DNA of 64,000 bases. It comes from Rhynchopus euleeides (taxonomy: Eukaryota > Euglenozoa > Diplonemea > Diplonemida > Diplonemidae). This document shows, one piece after another, positions 42,409-53,525 of the stretch. The DNA is taken from positions 248,001 through 312,000 of the forward strand of contig OY723290.1 in NCBI GenBank assembly GCA_963210315.1, given 5' to 3'. The number at the start of each line of letters is the position of its first letter. Position 1 is the stretch's first letter. The translations under genes were made by a program, and so were the position numbers. The notes beneath the pieces were generated by a model. It ran no database searches. It was not told the DNA's origin and was given only the letters and a program-made list of their open reading frames with translations.

Positions 42409-45293
42409 TCACTTGCAAAAAAAACCGGTGGTACCTCTTCATTGAGAAACAAAGCATACTGCGGAGACTGTGTGTGCGTGACAATTGACCGCCTCACACT
42501 CCCCGCGCACTCCAGGTCCGACAATCGCACCACCGTTCATCCGGCAGCCCGTGTTCAGCCTGTATTCGGAGGCAGGGGAACGGGGAAAATAAAAGAGGGG
42601 AAATATGGGATTTTTCCTCCCGTGCCAAACCTGCGTTAGCTTGACACCTAGTTTGTTGTTGGAATGCTCGGCCCCATGGCCGATACATAGAGCGAAGCCT
42701 TAGGGAGAAAGTACGAGGGGTTGGGTGGTGGAGCAGTGTTATCGTTCCATGCCAGACGCGGCAGCATTGGCCGCGCCTGTACAAAACCCTGGGAGCAGAA
42801 AAGCCAAGGCGGTGTTGGCGGTGAGGGCTCCTCCAGAAAGAGTAGTGTTGAACGACTCAGTTTTTTTGGGGGGTGGCTGCCACAGATGCCAAAGGTAAAT
42901 ATCGTGGGCCCCCAACAAGCAGGTCTCCCAGAATACCCAGGTGTGGACACTGCAGCGGCTAATTGGATGGCAAAATCCAACGACACCAGTGGGTGGGATC
43001 ACCTCCCATCGTCCCCCCGAGTGATGCCGCCAACAAAAAATCAAACGTGCCGAATTGTTCAGCTTTTCCTCTGACCCCGAGCCCGAAACGCTTCCTCAAC
43101 ACTGCCGCGGATTGCATGCCCGTATCCTGCTTCGTCAATTAAAGTGCATGAAAAAGGACATTTTTTTTACTACAACGCCGAAACAGAGAAACACAAGAAG
43201 CCAGAGAGACAAACGAGAGAGAGAAAAATAAGAAATTCGAAAGAAAGTTAAACCAGAAGAAAAAAACGAGTGGGCGGGATTGCCGCAATAATTTGCAGCG
43301 TGGTGCCTGTTTCGTTGCTTGACATGATAGTAAGGCCGCAGCGACATGACTCTTGTGGGTTGGTTCCCCTCAACCAAGGGAATGACGGCTTTCAAACCGA
43401 AAGACTGGCGCAGTACTGAAAATTGTGACCCGGGCGATCCGTCGAGGATGCATGTCTCGTTTTACGAAGACATCCCGGTCATCGTGGCATCGGAAGGGGA
43501 GAAGACATCAGACAAAGTCAAAGGATGATCTGCAGCTTCCTGAACTCATTCAGGCAAACGATCGGCACTCCCGTCTGACATATATGTCAGATGTACCGTC
43601 TGCATCAGCCTGTCTGCTGGTTAACTTTTCCAAAACAAAAAAAGGTCAGACCAGTATCACAAAACTACTTGTGCGAGGTGATCGAGCATCCAGGATGTCG
43701 AACTCAATCACCCACCCCAATAGTAGATCAGAAAAATAATAATCGGAAAAAAGTCAAAAACTAATGCAACCGAGTGAATCACAAGAGAAGGGTCGCAACG
43801 ACAGTTGGTGTTCTTCACGCTGAACACCCCCTCCACAGCCTCCCAGAGGGGGGCTTGTGAAGTGTTCCGCAAGGATCCACACGGCGAAAAGTTTCCTGAG
43901 TTTGACAGAAATAGATAGTGGGAGCAGAGGGTCGCGTGACAGCACGAAGAACCCAGTCGAAGAACAGGAGGGAAACCGATGCGAGCCCCTAAAAAATGGT
44001 TCCGGGTCTTTGCCCGGTCTTGACGACGGCACGAAGGGACAACCACCCTTGGTCTGCACGTTGTTGCCAGAAAGTGTTGCCCCATTCTTGTGGGAATCGG
44101 ACAAACCACCACCCCTCAGGGCTTTAGGACGAGGCGCTGTCAGTTCCACTGCCCTCCAATCTTGGCTGGGGGCAGGGAAGCTCCGGCGGTAATCGCCATC
44201 CGTACAGCACACAGTTGGCCGACAAATACCCGCAAAGCATGAGGTTTTGTTTGATTTTTTGTTGTGTCAACAGTCACGAGAATGTCACCCAACGAGCCTA
44301 TTCCCACACCCTGCAAAGCCATGAAGGCCACATGTCCATAATCATGGACGGGTGATATACACGTCTTCTCAGGATTAACCGTCAGATATGGCATCATGAG
44401 TTCGGAGAGAAAAATAAACAATTTTGCAACAAGCTGGCGAAGGCCCCCCGCGAGGCGGGGGTGTGAGGCGGGAGAGAGGGGGGGCGAGAGAGATTTATAT
44501 CTAGGAAAACGATTTGATCTCGCCCCCCCCACTCCCCCCAGTCTCCAAAACACTCAGCCAACAACAGAGAAAGGGGCCAAAAGGGAGGAGAGGAGGTAAT
44601 GACAGTCATATTCTTGTGGTTCGTCGTGAGAATGGACCTTCAGAAAGACTTAGTCCGATGCCAGTTCGCTCACCACTTGGAATTAGAAACTGGTCACTTT
44701 TGTGTGCGCCAAATCCAGGCAAAACAAAAGCAACAACGCAGCCTGATGAGGATGTTGAATTTGTTGCCCAAGCGCTGCCCCACTATCGTTTTGACACTGA
44801 CAGGAGCCCTGTTGCAGTAAAAAACAAAGAGAGGGGGCGGGAGAGGTTGGGAGGGGGGGAGGGGGTGCGGCTTGACTTTCTGTGTCACTGCGACTGTGCT
44901 AACACCCTCGGCACAATTGTCAGCAAATTTGCTGGAGAGAGCAAGCCACACACCCCCACACCACCAAAGACTGCAAGACTCGGAAGGTTTTTGGCTTCAA
45001 CTCAGGTGTATTTTTAATCCCCGGTCTTCCCAGCCAAAAATCTCCGATTCATCCCCGCTTTTTTCCAGCCAAAAATGGCACCCAATGTCCCTCCTCCCCA
45101 GTGTGGGGCCCTTGGTCTTGTACCAAATGGGTTCCTTCCACGCCTCCTCCCGCTCGCGCCATCCTCGGGTGCTGGAGGAAAACCCCAAAAAAACGGCTTT
45201 CGGGACCGTTATTCCGACGAGACCCCCTGATACGCCACAGCTGAAACAGCCCAAGGACTTGCTGCGGTTACTAGACGGGCAGACACACGCTAC

Positions 45294-45527
45294 ACGGGGG
45301 GTCTGGGGGCGGAGCCCCCCAGCCGCCGGAGGCCACGGTAGTGAACATCTGTTCATTGTGGGCGTACAGATTCTGTGTGAGTTGGCTGCGTCCTCCTGAG
45401 GCTACTGGAGCTGTTGGATCCCCTGACCTGATGGGAATCGAAGGACTTGGGTACGAGATATCCACCACAGGGGGGTCTGGGGGGCGGAGCCCCCCAGCCG
45501 CCGGAGGCCACGGTAGTGAACGTCTGG
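45294..45527 (+). repeat. Duplicated segment of about 58 bp
   Basis: A segment reading GGGGTCTGGGGG-CGGAGCCCCCCAGCCGCCGGAGGCCACGG in pieces occurs at 45294-45352 and again at 45470-45527, nearly identical. Each contains a GGGGC/GCCCC palindrome. It is non-coding as far as I can see. Confidence 0.7.
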
Positions 45528-48014
45528 CTCTTGGCTGGAAAAAAACCAGATTTTGGCTGGGAAAAAACCGGAAAAAGGGCGGGACCCCCCACTAGAAAAA
45601 CACCTGGCATCAACAACCAAAAAAAATGAAACATTTCGGGTGGAGGGTGTATTCAGGCCCCTCGCCCCCTGCAGCGCCGGGGCGGGGCGGGGGGGGGGGG
45701 GGGCCAAAAGAACAAACAAAAAATAAATGGCGTGTAAAATAATTGGGGGGTGGGGGGGGGGTGGGTGTGGGGATCAGTAAGTGGGCCCCTTCCCCGCGAA
45801 GGCCGTTCCCTCCCCACCCCCAACACTGAGGGTAGAGAAGAGCGTCAGTGTGGTGCGCGTGTTGTACATGCATGTTGACAACGCGTTGCGTGACACGTAC
45901 AAAATATCATCCAACCCTCTACGCCGTCCGGTGTGAATTTTTCTTGGCGCCGACAATATAGGTTTGATCTGCCGCACATTGCCGCCCCCACCACGCACCC
46001 TGCAAGCAGGGACGAAGGCAAGACAAAAAAATGGTCCGGTGTGTGAGACTTCAGGACAATTCTTGAAACATATTTTTTTGGCGGTTGCCCTATCACGTGA
46101 AAGAGTTTTGCCCTCCCACCCCCCCCCCTCCTCCTCTCACCAGCCGGTCCGGGATGCCAGAGGCAACCCTGACCCCACGGGCCCGACGAGTCCCGACAGC
46201 CCGCCACACAAATGCTGCGTCGGGACGGGGAGGGGGCGAAACTTGGCGTCGGGGCAAGATGTGTAGAAACATAGATCGAGACGGCAGATCCCAGGTGGGT
46301 GGGGTGGGTCATCCACCTTCCCGCCGAGATACCTTTCGAGACAAGACAAAATCAACCTGGGTGTGAGGGGGTGTGGGGCTATCGGGAAATGAGAAGAATC
46401 GCAGAACCCAAAAGAGAGAGACCACGACTCACGTGTGATGGTGGTTGCGTGTTGTGTACGTGTGTGCGTTGATTGTTTTGGTATCGACGGCCTGATTTTT
46501 TTGTTCTTATTTTTGTTTGTTTCCAAGTTTTTTTTTTGGGGGGGGGGGGGGGCGAAGGCGGAGGAGGGAAAGACAGGGTGTGGGAGCAACATTGGGGAGG
46601 GGAGAGGGATAGATGTCGTAGGGGGGGGACCCGAGAGTGGCGATTTTGGCAGGCTGTAAGGACCATCCTCTCTGGACCCGGTAAGGTTGGTAATACACGA
46701 GAAAATAATGGGAAGTGGAGAAGTGTGTGTGTGGAAGGGGATAATATAGAAATGGGGATGTGCGGGGGTTTTGGGGGGGATGGGAAAGGGGAACGGGGGA
46801 GGGGGAGCGGGGCTTGAGAAAATGGGGAGCGGCTGAAATGACGGCAGCAACAACCAAGGAGTCAATTCGCTGGTGTCATTTCAGGCGCACAGCTTGGGAA
46901 GTAAATTTAGTGCGAGTCGGTACCGCCGTGGCCAAAAAAAATGTCCCCGGCGGGCACAGCGCGGCAACTCAGAATGGGAAGGCCGGTGGGGCTGGGGGGA
47001 GGGGAGGAGGTGGTGCAGACTGCACCGTTTGCAGTCCGATTTTCCCCCTCTTGGTTTAAAAGAAATGGAGAGAGAAAGGGAGACGGATGTAGCCAGTGAG
47101 AGAGAGCGGGAATAGAGAGGCCCGCTGCCTCTCCCAAACCCTGGCAATGCCTGAAGAGGCCTGCCGGGGAGGCTGGGTCGTGTTGGGAGGCTGAACCAAT
47201 ACAACGAAGAAAGCGGCTCACTCTCACGTGCCGGTTGCGTTGGCTGGAGCTTCAGGGGATCAGCACGCTAGTGGCACGCGAAAATGCTTGAGAGAGAAAG
47301 AGAGGGGGCGCCGTCGGGAAGAGGAGGGTTGGCCTGTCGAGAAGGAAATGCCGGGCAGTCTCCCCTGGGGGCGTTCGGTAGGGTATCGCATGAAGGCGGC
47401 CCAAGGTGAAATCTCTGCAGCTGCTTTTGTCGTCAGAACCCAGCCATGGAATAGCCAGGGCGATGCAGATGACACGATCTGCGCCACGATCACAGCCTGG
47501 GGCCACCCTTCACCAACACTACTGTTTATGCGTAAGGCTGGTGCTGCATCACGGTGCGCAGCCCGGAGTCCGACCGGTCCAGGGCACCCGACTGCGGCGT
47601 CGTCGCCTCCCTGTGCCCGTGAAAGGTGAAGTGTGTGTGGGTTGTGAGATGAGGTGTTGTGATGAGTGCACGGTGTGGCAGTGGCAAGGATTATTGTCAC
47701 AACAACAGGGGCAACAGCAAAGGAACCCATGCGGGGTTAGAAGATTGCAAACCCCGTCCTCTCTCAGTGCGGTGGGGCACATACGTCAGGGCCGTCGTGG
47801 AAGGGCTGTCTGCGCTGGCGGGGCTGTCACGCCCAGGCTCAGCCTGTGTGGGAAGAGATGTGACGGCACACATAAGGGGCGCGGAGTGTAACACATAAGC
47901 ATCTGCGGCACGATACCAACCTCATACTGTGCTGCCACCCTTAGCACGCTAGGCGGAACACAATCTGGACGGTCCATCCTGCCAACACAGGGACGCTCAA
48001 CAGGCCCAATGAAC

Positions 48015-49133
48015 TCATACCGTGTGAACGGGCGATGGGGACAGAGCCTCGGGGGTCAGACGGCAGGGCTTCTCGACACGCGAGCCCAGGGTGGCCTCCA
48101 CCACGGGCACCGGGGCAGGGGGCAGCACCTGCGGCACTGGAGCCTGCTGGATCTGCTGCGCTTGCGGCTGCGGCTGTGCCATCTGCGTGATGAAAGGAAC
48201 CGACTGGTATTCTGGGCCCACGGGTGCGGGCATCGCCTGCATGGGCATCTGCTGGATCAACTGCATGGGCATCTGCTGGATGACAGGCTGCATCTGCATC
48301 ACGGGCTGCTGCACGTGCATCACCGCATGCGGCTGCACCTGCACCCACCCCCTCTGCGGTTCGACCACCTGCACCTGCTGCTGCATGGGCTGGCACTGGT
48401 CCGCAATCCACACGGTGTCCGTGGGGGTCGTGGGCTGCGAGTACACCAGCTCCACCATGCCCTGCTGGCGGAAGGAGTTGTTCAGCAGATGCGAGTCGAC
48501 CGACAACCCGTTGCTGGTGGTGGTGGCGATGCTGGCGCTGCTGGGGGCACGCACCATCTGCAGCGGCTGCAGCGGGTTGCTGCTGATGCTGCTGTTGCCG
48601 ATGCTCTGCAGAGTGCTGCTGCTGCTGGTGCGGTTCGTCACGGCAGGCTGCAGGGCCTGTGCAGGCGTCTTGTCATGCTTGTACTTGCAGGTGTCGCCAC
48701 GGTTGCACGTCCCCGCTGCCCAGTCCCTGCACGAGGGGATACCCCGCTTGGGGCCGGTCCCGACGTGTGCGAACTTGCAGCGCTCACCACGGTTGCACTT
48801 CCCGGATGCGAAGTCCTTGCAGGACACGTGCGACTTGTTGTACGCAATCTGTTCGGCATCAGCGCCGGTGTTCCGGGGCTCCCCCGACGGCGAGGGAGAC
48901 GGGCCCGTGTGGGCGAAGCCGCACGACAGCCCCCTGTTGCAGAAGCCCCGTGCCCAGTGCCGGCACACGTCCGTCCCCTTCGTCTTGATCTGCCCGGCAT
49001 CGTTCACATCCGAAACAGACGCTGCCGGCTGAATCTCAGCCACACCCGTCCCACACTGCACCTGCAGGCCGCACGGATGCACCAGGTGCGGCTGCTGCAG
49101 CTCCGTCATCGACACCATGCAGGCTGTTGCCAT
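48015..49133 (-). CDS. Triple CCCH zinc finger RNA-binding protein with Gln/Met-rich C-terminus
   Basis: 372 residues from the ATG at 49133; the open frame above it has no ATG. Three CCCH fingers of the C-x7-C-x5-C-x3-H type occupy residues 57-75, 105-123 and 135-153, all with the repeated (G)xCNRGxxC core, typical of RNA binding. Residues about 165-230 are Ser/Asn-rich. Residues about 235-340 are Gln/Met/Pro-rich with tandem QQMPMQ repeats, a low-complexity region likely to mediate assembly or mRNP condensation. In euglenozoans such proteins commonly control mRNA stability and translation, because transcription is polycistronic. The target is unknown. It ends in TGA. Confidence 0.9.
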   Translation of the reverse strand: MATACMVSMTELQQPHLVHPCGLQVQCGTGVAEIQPAASVSDVNDAGQIKTKGTDVCRHWARGFCNRGLSCGFAHTGPSPSPSGEPRNTGADAEQIAYNKSHVSCKDFASGKCNRGERCKFAHVGTGPKRGIPSCRDWAAGTCNRGDTCKYKHDKTPAQALQPAVTNRTSSSSTLQSIGNSSISSNPLQPLQMVRAPSSASIATTTSNGLSVDSHLLNNSFRQQGMVELVYSQPTTPTDTVWIADQCQPMQQQVQVVEPQRGWVQVQPHAVMHVQQPVMQMQPVIQQMPMQLIQQMPMQAMPAPVGPEYQSVPFITQMAQPQPQAQQIQQAPVPQVLPPAPVPVVEATLGSRVEKPCRLTPEALSPSPVHTV

Positions 49134-50339
49134 CGTAGCGGAGTGCGTCGGTGTTTTTCCCTCTCTTCCTGCGCTTTCCTCCCGTCTGATGTGTCTGCTA
49201 AGAGCCCTCTCCTGCTCCTGCTGCTGCTGCTGGCTTCTGAAGCTTCCACGGAACAGCCGACAGACACTCGCTTGAGACTCTGGGATCGACAACTCTTGGC
49301 TAGGAATAGGCCCTGCAGGAGGATGTGTGGTGTGCTACAAACCCAACTGTGTACAACAGTGTCTGCCAGTCGGACGATGAAGAGGCAAATCCAGTGCAGT
49401 TTGTTTGGATGCTGCACTGCATGCTGCCCACAGCCTATTGTATACGATCACAGGCAATATTGTTTGCGCAAGAAATGGGCGGGTGGACCAATCTGCGAGT
49501 GTCTGTTGGATACGCACGTGCTGAATTGCTGGCGTCCCATTTCAGCTCTCTCCCCACTTCTTTTGCGATCGCTCAAGGATGATGACAGTTCCGTGGCACA
49601 CACCACGTGATGCGCAACAAATACCCTACACAGCAGCTAGGTCAGATGGATGATAGCACAAACTAGAACGGCGGAAACATCGGATGTATTTCGCCACAAC
49701 CGCGACAGATAGATGCGCGATCAATCTATTGGGGAACATTCGCTTTTGCTGCAGCTCAGAGTGTTTGCGCTGCACTGCAGCAAAGGGAATCCCCTTCACA
49801 CAACATGGCTCACACCGACACAGCTTGGTATGAGTGAAGAACACCCCTTGGGGACAAAAGGGATGGCCCTGCGACGTGCCAGTGACAACGACACAGCTTG
49901 GCGCGAGTCACAGAGAGGTCACTGCCATTGTTCACCCCCCAAAGCGAAGGGTCCTTGAAACTAAGAATGTCGCAGCTCACGCATGACCCGCACACACCTG
50001 AGATAGCCCTAGTGTGGGGGCGGTCCTGTCCCCCAGGCCTAGAGGGAACCATGCTGCACCGCGGTGTGGCGGAAGGGAGAGGGCAAGCAACCTTTGCAGT
50101 CACCTAAACACACGCGTGGATCCTTTTGCGGCAGGCCCACAACGCACTCTGAATCCATTTATTTCCTCCGTTCCGAACTCTGAAAACGTGGTGTCATAGC
50201 ATGGCCAGAACCCACGCGAATCGGTATTAACGCTGACTCTGTGCAAAAGCTGTGCGGGAATGTCACCACCGTGTTTTTTGATTGGATGCTTGCCGCTGCT
50301 GCCACATCCGCTACGGCTTGAGAGCCCCCCAAACCCACC
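49134..50339. other. Intergenic region, no gene seen
   Basis: The region just upstream of the CCCH gene on the coding strand is CAG-rich with many AG dinucleotides, so the SL acceptor cannot be pinned down. Nothing else is recognisable. Confidence 0.5.
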
Positions 50340-53300
50340 TCAGAAGGCGTTGTCCGGGGCAGAGAAGAGCGACTGCTGGGGCGCTCCGTGGAGGTTCTGC
50401 CTCAGAGAGTTGCCCTCCTCGAGAAGGAGGCGGAAGTACTCGCCCACCACAGGGTCCCCCCCGTGCATGTTATCCCGCGCCAGCTCGAACATCTTCGGGA
50501 TGTACTTCTCGAGGATATCCACGGCCCGCACACCCAGGCCTGTGAAGAGATGGTATAGGATGGAAGCCGCACCCCTCCTGCACAGCGGGGACTTGTCGAG
50601 GTGCAGCACATCGAACGCCATGCACACCACGGTATCCAGCACCGGCACCACCTCCATGGGGCTGTTTATGCACACCGTTGCGATGGACTGCAGTGCCGAC
50701 GCCCGCACCACCTCCTCTTGCGCATAGTGACACCTCTCCAGCAGCGCACCGAGGACACCCGCTGCGAGCCGCCCGATCCCACCCCGGATAACAGAGTAGC
50801 ACAGCACATCCGCAAGCTTCGCAACACGATCCACCTCTTGGGCCTCATCACGCAGGCGGTGATCCCGCGCCTGCTGCCTGGCAGCACCTGGAGGAGCGGC
50901 GGCCCGCCACGCCTGCTGCCGGCGGGCCTTGCGGACAGAGCTGCTGGTGCCCCTTCCCCTGCTGCTGTCGCCGCCCTCCCTGTGTGGGCGGTACCTCTCG
51001 GTGAGGGCAGGTATCGCCTCCGCCGGAAACCCATCGCACAGCGCGGCGAGCCCCTTCCCCGCCGACAGGAATATGAAACTCTCATCGTGGCTCAGGTAGG
51101 CCACAAACGCCTCCAGGATTGCGGTGAAGTCGCGCAGCACCTCCTCCCGCGCCTCCGCGCGGCTGACCAGCTGCGCCAGCGAGATGAGACCATGCCCGAT
51201 GGAGCCGGGGTCGGACGATGCCAGATCCGACATGGCTTGCTGCAGGGATGCAGCATGGCTTCCCCCAGCGCTGCCCTCCTTTACTTCCTCCCCACCCCCG
51301 TGGGGTGGGGGGGAGGCCTGGGTGTCGGGTGCTGCTGCGCCCTCCTCCTTATCGAGTCTCTCTATGAGTCGTGTCATGCCGATCCTGCAGGTCGCCACCA
51401 TCTGCGCAATCTCCGGCTCCCCACACCTGGTGTCGGCGAGGGCATCCCTGATGCGCTGCAGCGTCTGCCGCGAGGCGGACACCATCAGCCTGTCCGTCAT
51501 CGCAAGCTCCAGCAGGGTCAGCCCGGTGGTCAGGCTCTGCAGCGCGTCCTCCTCCCTCTCCTCCTTCTCTGAAGGCGTCTCCGGGATGGGGCCCTCCGGG
51601 GGGCGAGAGTCGCCAGCCCTCACCAGGTAGAGGATTAGGGTTGCGGCCTGCCCGCCGCTCTTCAGGCAGGATGCGCCCAGCTTCTGGCACAGCACGAGGC
51701 AGAGGCGGAGGGGGACGATCGCTGATGCGTCTGTTTGGATCTCCCCTGTGCCCAGCACGTCGGAGAGGACGTCGCCTGCAAGGCTTGATTCACGCTTCTG
51801 GGCGAGGTAAATCAGGATCTCCGCGACAGAGTCAATCCGACGCTCCACAATGACACCCAGGTCGCACGTCGCCTCGACAGACCCTGCAGTCGCCGCGTCC
51901 CTCATCAGGTTTTGAAACGAGTTGCCCGGTGCGGAGGATGGGGTTGCCCCGTTCCTCCCCTGGAGAGGTTCTGTGCCGTAGCGCAGCTCCACACCTCCCG
52001 ACTCGGCAGGCGCGAAGAAGAAGTGGGCGGTGGAGGCCAGGTCGCGCGCGGCGTTTCCCCCCTGGAGGGCAGCGTCTGAGGCTTCGAGGAGGTAGGCCCG
52101 GAGGAGGGTGCGTGACTTCTGCTCGTCTGACTTGAGCACCGTTGTGAGGATCTCGAACACTGCGGACTTGCAGGAGAGGACGGAGGTGTAGATCATCGTG
52201 TAGAACCCGAGGAGGGGCAGAACGACATTCCCAAAGAGGGAAAAAACCGTGGATTTCGAGCGGTACTCATGGACCACCCTGTGGAGGGTCTCCACGCAGA
52301 CCACGAGGTCCTCCCCGGAAAAAACCGGCACCGACACCCCGTTGGCAAACCCGGCGACACGCCTTTCGATGGAACCGCATGCCTTTTCGACAGTAGAGAG
52401 GGTTTCCCCTTTGAGGGCACCCCCCCCGTGCTGCTGCCTGCGGAGCGACTCGATGGTGTGGGCCCCGTGGCAGATCAGAGGGGCAGCGACTGGGTTGAAG
52501 ATGTACCCTTTGAAGAAGGGCCCGAACCGCTTCGACATCTCCAGGAGAAGCATGGGGACCGCAGCCGCGATGTGGGGCACCTTCCAGGCGGGGGCCTGGC
52601 TCCAGAGGCGGAGGATCTGGGGGGAGATCTTCCGGACGAACTCCTCGCTGGAGTGGATGCAGCGGGGCACCTTTGCGACCGCCCTCACCACCTTCTGGTA
52701 TGCTGTCAGCTCATGCGGGGGCACGTCCGTCAGGAGGGTGTTGATCAGCACCAAAACACCCCCGGGTTTCAGGAGGGCCTTGTCCATCACATCCGCGACG
52801 TGGCTGTGGTACCAAAACCGCTGCCCCATGAAGGGCTCCTGGTGGGGCGATATGACAGACATCAGCGACGGGATGAGGTACTGCGGGTGGCACAGCTCCA
52901 CGACATCCTCCTCCAGGATACGCGCAACCTCCGCCATCTCCCCGGGGCTCAGGTGACGCCTCGCAACCCCGACATAGAAGCTGTCGTCGGGGGTGCCTGC
53001 GGGGGGCCTGGATGCGCCGGACAACCCGTTTGTTTCACTGCCGACATCCCCTCCAGGAGACTCTTTGAAAACCACCCCGCCCGGAACCCCCGCAGGGGGT
53101 GCCGCGGCCTGGCCCTCCTGCGCCAGGCTGTAGAAGGCTGCGGGCGTGGCATGGCTGTGGAATGTGCTGTGCATCCTCTCAGGGAGGGTGTCATCTTCCT
53201 CCTCTGCCTTCTGCTGCTGCGGCTGGCGGAGGGTGCGGAAGTGCAGGAGGTGCAGGCATGCGGCGACCACCTCGCCCATGCTGCCGTGGGCGGAGCCCAG

Positions 53301-53525
53301 GCGCACCTCAGGGGAGACCATCTCGCGGAGAATGTCGCACAGCTTGCGCTCGCTGTAGGTGTGGCGGGCGAAGCCCTCTGCGAAACAGCCAGACACCAAA
53401 GCCTCCACCTCACGCGCGAGGGTGTTCGCCCGGGACATGGCATGGCTGAAGGAGATATCCTCCTCGGTCAGGGGTGCGCCGTAGTCGTCGAGCTGTGCAT
53501 CTTGCTGCCCCTGCACCCCTGACAT
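50340..53525 (-). CDS. RTP1/TANGO6-like protein (RNA polymerase II assembly/nuclear import factor)
   Basis: 1061 residues, close to the size of TANGO6/Rtp1 proteins, uninterrupted. The ATG at 53525 (MSGVQGQQD) is chosen because upstream in-frame codons are non-ATG and a C/A-rich tract ending in CAG precedes it. The protein is an all-helical HEAT/ARM-type solenoid. Residues 811-845 (LSHDESFIFLSAGKGLAALCDGFPAEAIPALTERY, in sections) match the RTP1 C1 region (D-SFI-L-A-KGLAAL, then P--ALTE-Y). Residues 941-1010 (RASALQSIATVC, then RRGAASILYHLF-GLG) match the C2 region. A charged low-complexity insert lies between them. The yeast homologue helps assemble and import RNA polymerase II; the animal one is also linked to Golgi organisation. 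A transcription-machinery role is inferred. Confidence 0.85.
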   Translation of the reverse strand: MSGVQGQQDAQLDDYGAPLTEEDISFSHAMSRANTLAREVEALVSGCFAEGFARHTYSERKLCDILREMVSPEVRLGSAHGSMGEVVAACLHLLHFRTLRQPQQQKAEEEDDTLPERMHSTFHSHATPAAFYSLAQEGQAAAPPAGVPGGVVFKESPGGDVGSETNGLSGASRPPAGTPDDSFYVGVARRHLSPGEMAEVARILEEDVVELCHPQYLIPSLMSVISPHQEPFMGQRFWYHSHVADVMDKALLKPGGVLVLINTLLTDVPPHELTAYQKVVRAVAKVPRCIHSSEEFVRKISPQILRLWSQAPAWKVPHIAAAVPMLLLEMSKRFGPFFKGYIFNPVAAPLICHGAHTIESLRRQQHGGGALKGETLSTVEKACGSIERRVAGFANGVSVPVFSGEDLVVCVETLHRVVHEYRSKSTVFSLFGNVVLPLLGFYTMIYTSVLSCKSAVFEILTTVLKSDEQKSRTLLRAYLLEASDAALQGGNAARDLASTAHFFFAPAESGGVELRYGTEPLQGRNGATPSSAPGNSFQNLMRDAATAGSVEATCDLGVIVERRIDSVAEILIYLAQKRESSLAGDVLSDVLGTGEIQTDASAIVPLRLCLVLCQKLGASCLKSGGQAATLILYLVRAGDSRPPEGPIPETPSEKEEREEDALQSLTTGLTLLELAMTDRLMVSASRQTLQRIRDALADTRCGEPEIAQMVATCRIGMTRLIERLDKEEGAAAPDTQASPPPHGGGEEVKEGSAGGSHAASLQQAMSDLASSDPGSIGHGLISLAQLVSRAEAREEVLRDFTAILEAFVAYLSHDESFIFLSAGKGLAALCDGFPAEAIPALTERYRPHREGGDSSRGRGTSSSVRKARRQQAWRAAAPPGAARQQARDHRLRDEAQEVDRVAKLADVLCYSVIRGGIGRLAAGVLGALLERCHYAQEEVVRASALQSIATVCINSPMEVVPVLDTVVCMAFDVLHLDKSPLCRRGAASILYHLFTGLGVRAVDILEKYIPKMFELARDNMHGGDPVVGEYFRLLLEEGNSLRQNLHGAPQQSLFSAPDNAF

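Larger units (their letters stand above)
40402..48014. other. 7.6-kb gene-poor region of minisatellite, satellite and simple repeats
   Basis: No gene could be supported. It holds a 12-bp stem hairpin (GATCAGCCAGGC, 40643-40669), two minisatellite-bearing inverted-repeat elements, a 195-bp tandem satellite, a duplicated segment of about 58 bp (45294-45352 and 45470-45527) and several long G/C runs. An ORF at 44140-44553 (minus) has a protein-like stretch (GVGIGSLGDILVTVD) but no recognised domain. Confidence 0.5.

Noticed and set aside
47260..47730. 156-codon minus ORF
   Set aside because: Low-complexity His/Thr/Pro/Arg-rich reading with no acceptor or conserved motif.
48009..49610. 533-codon plus-strand ORF
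   Set aside because: It is the mirror of the CCCH gene: His/Leu/Arg-rich with no domain, while the minus frame has three perfect CCCH motifs.
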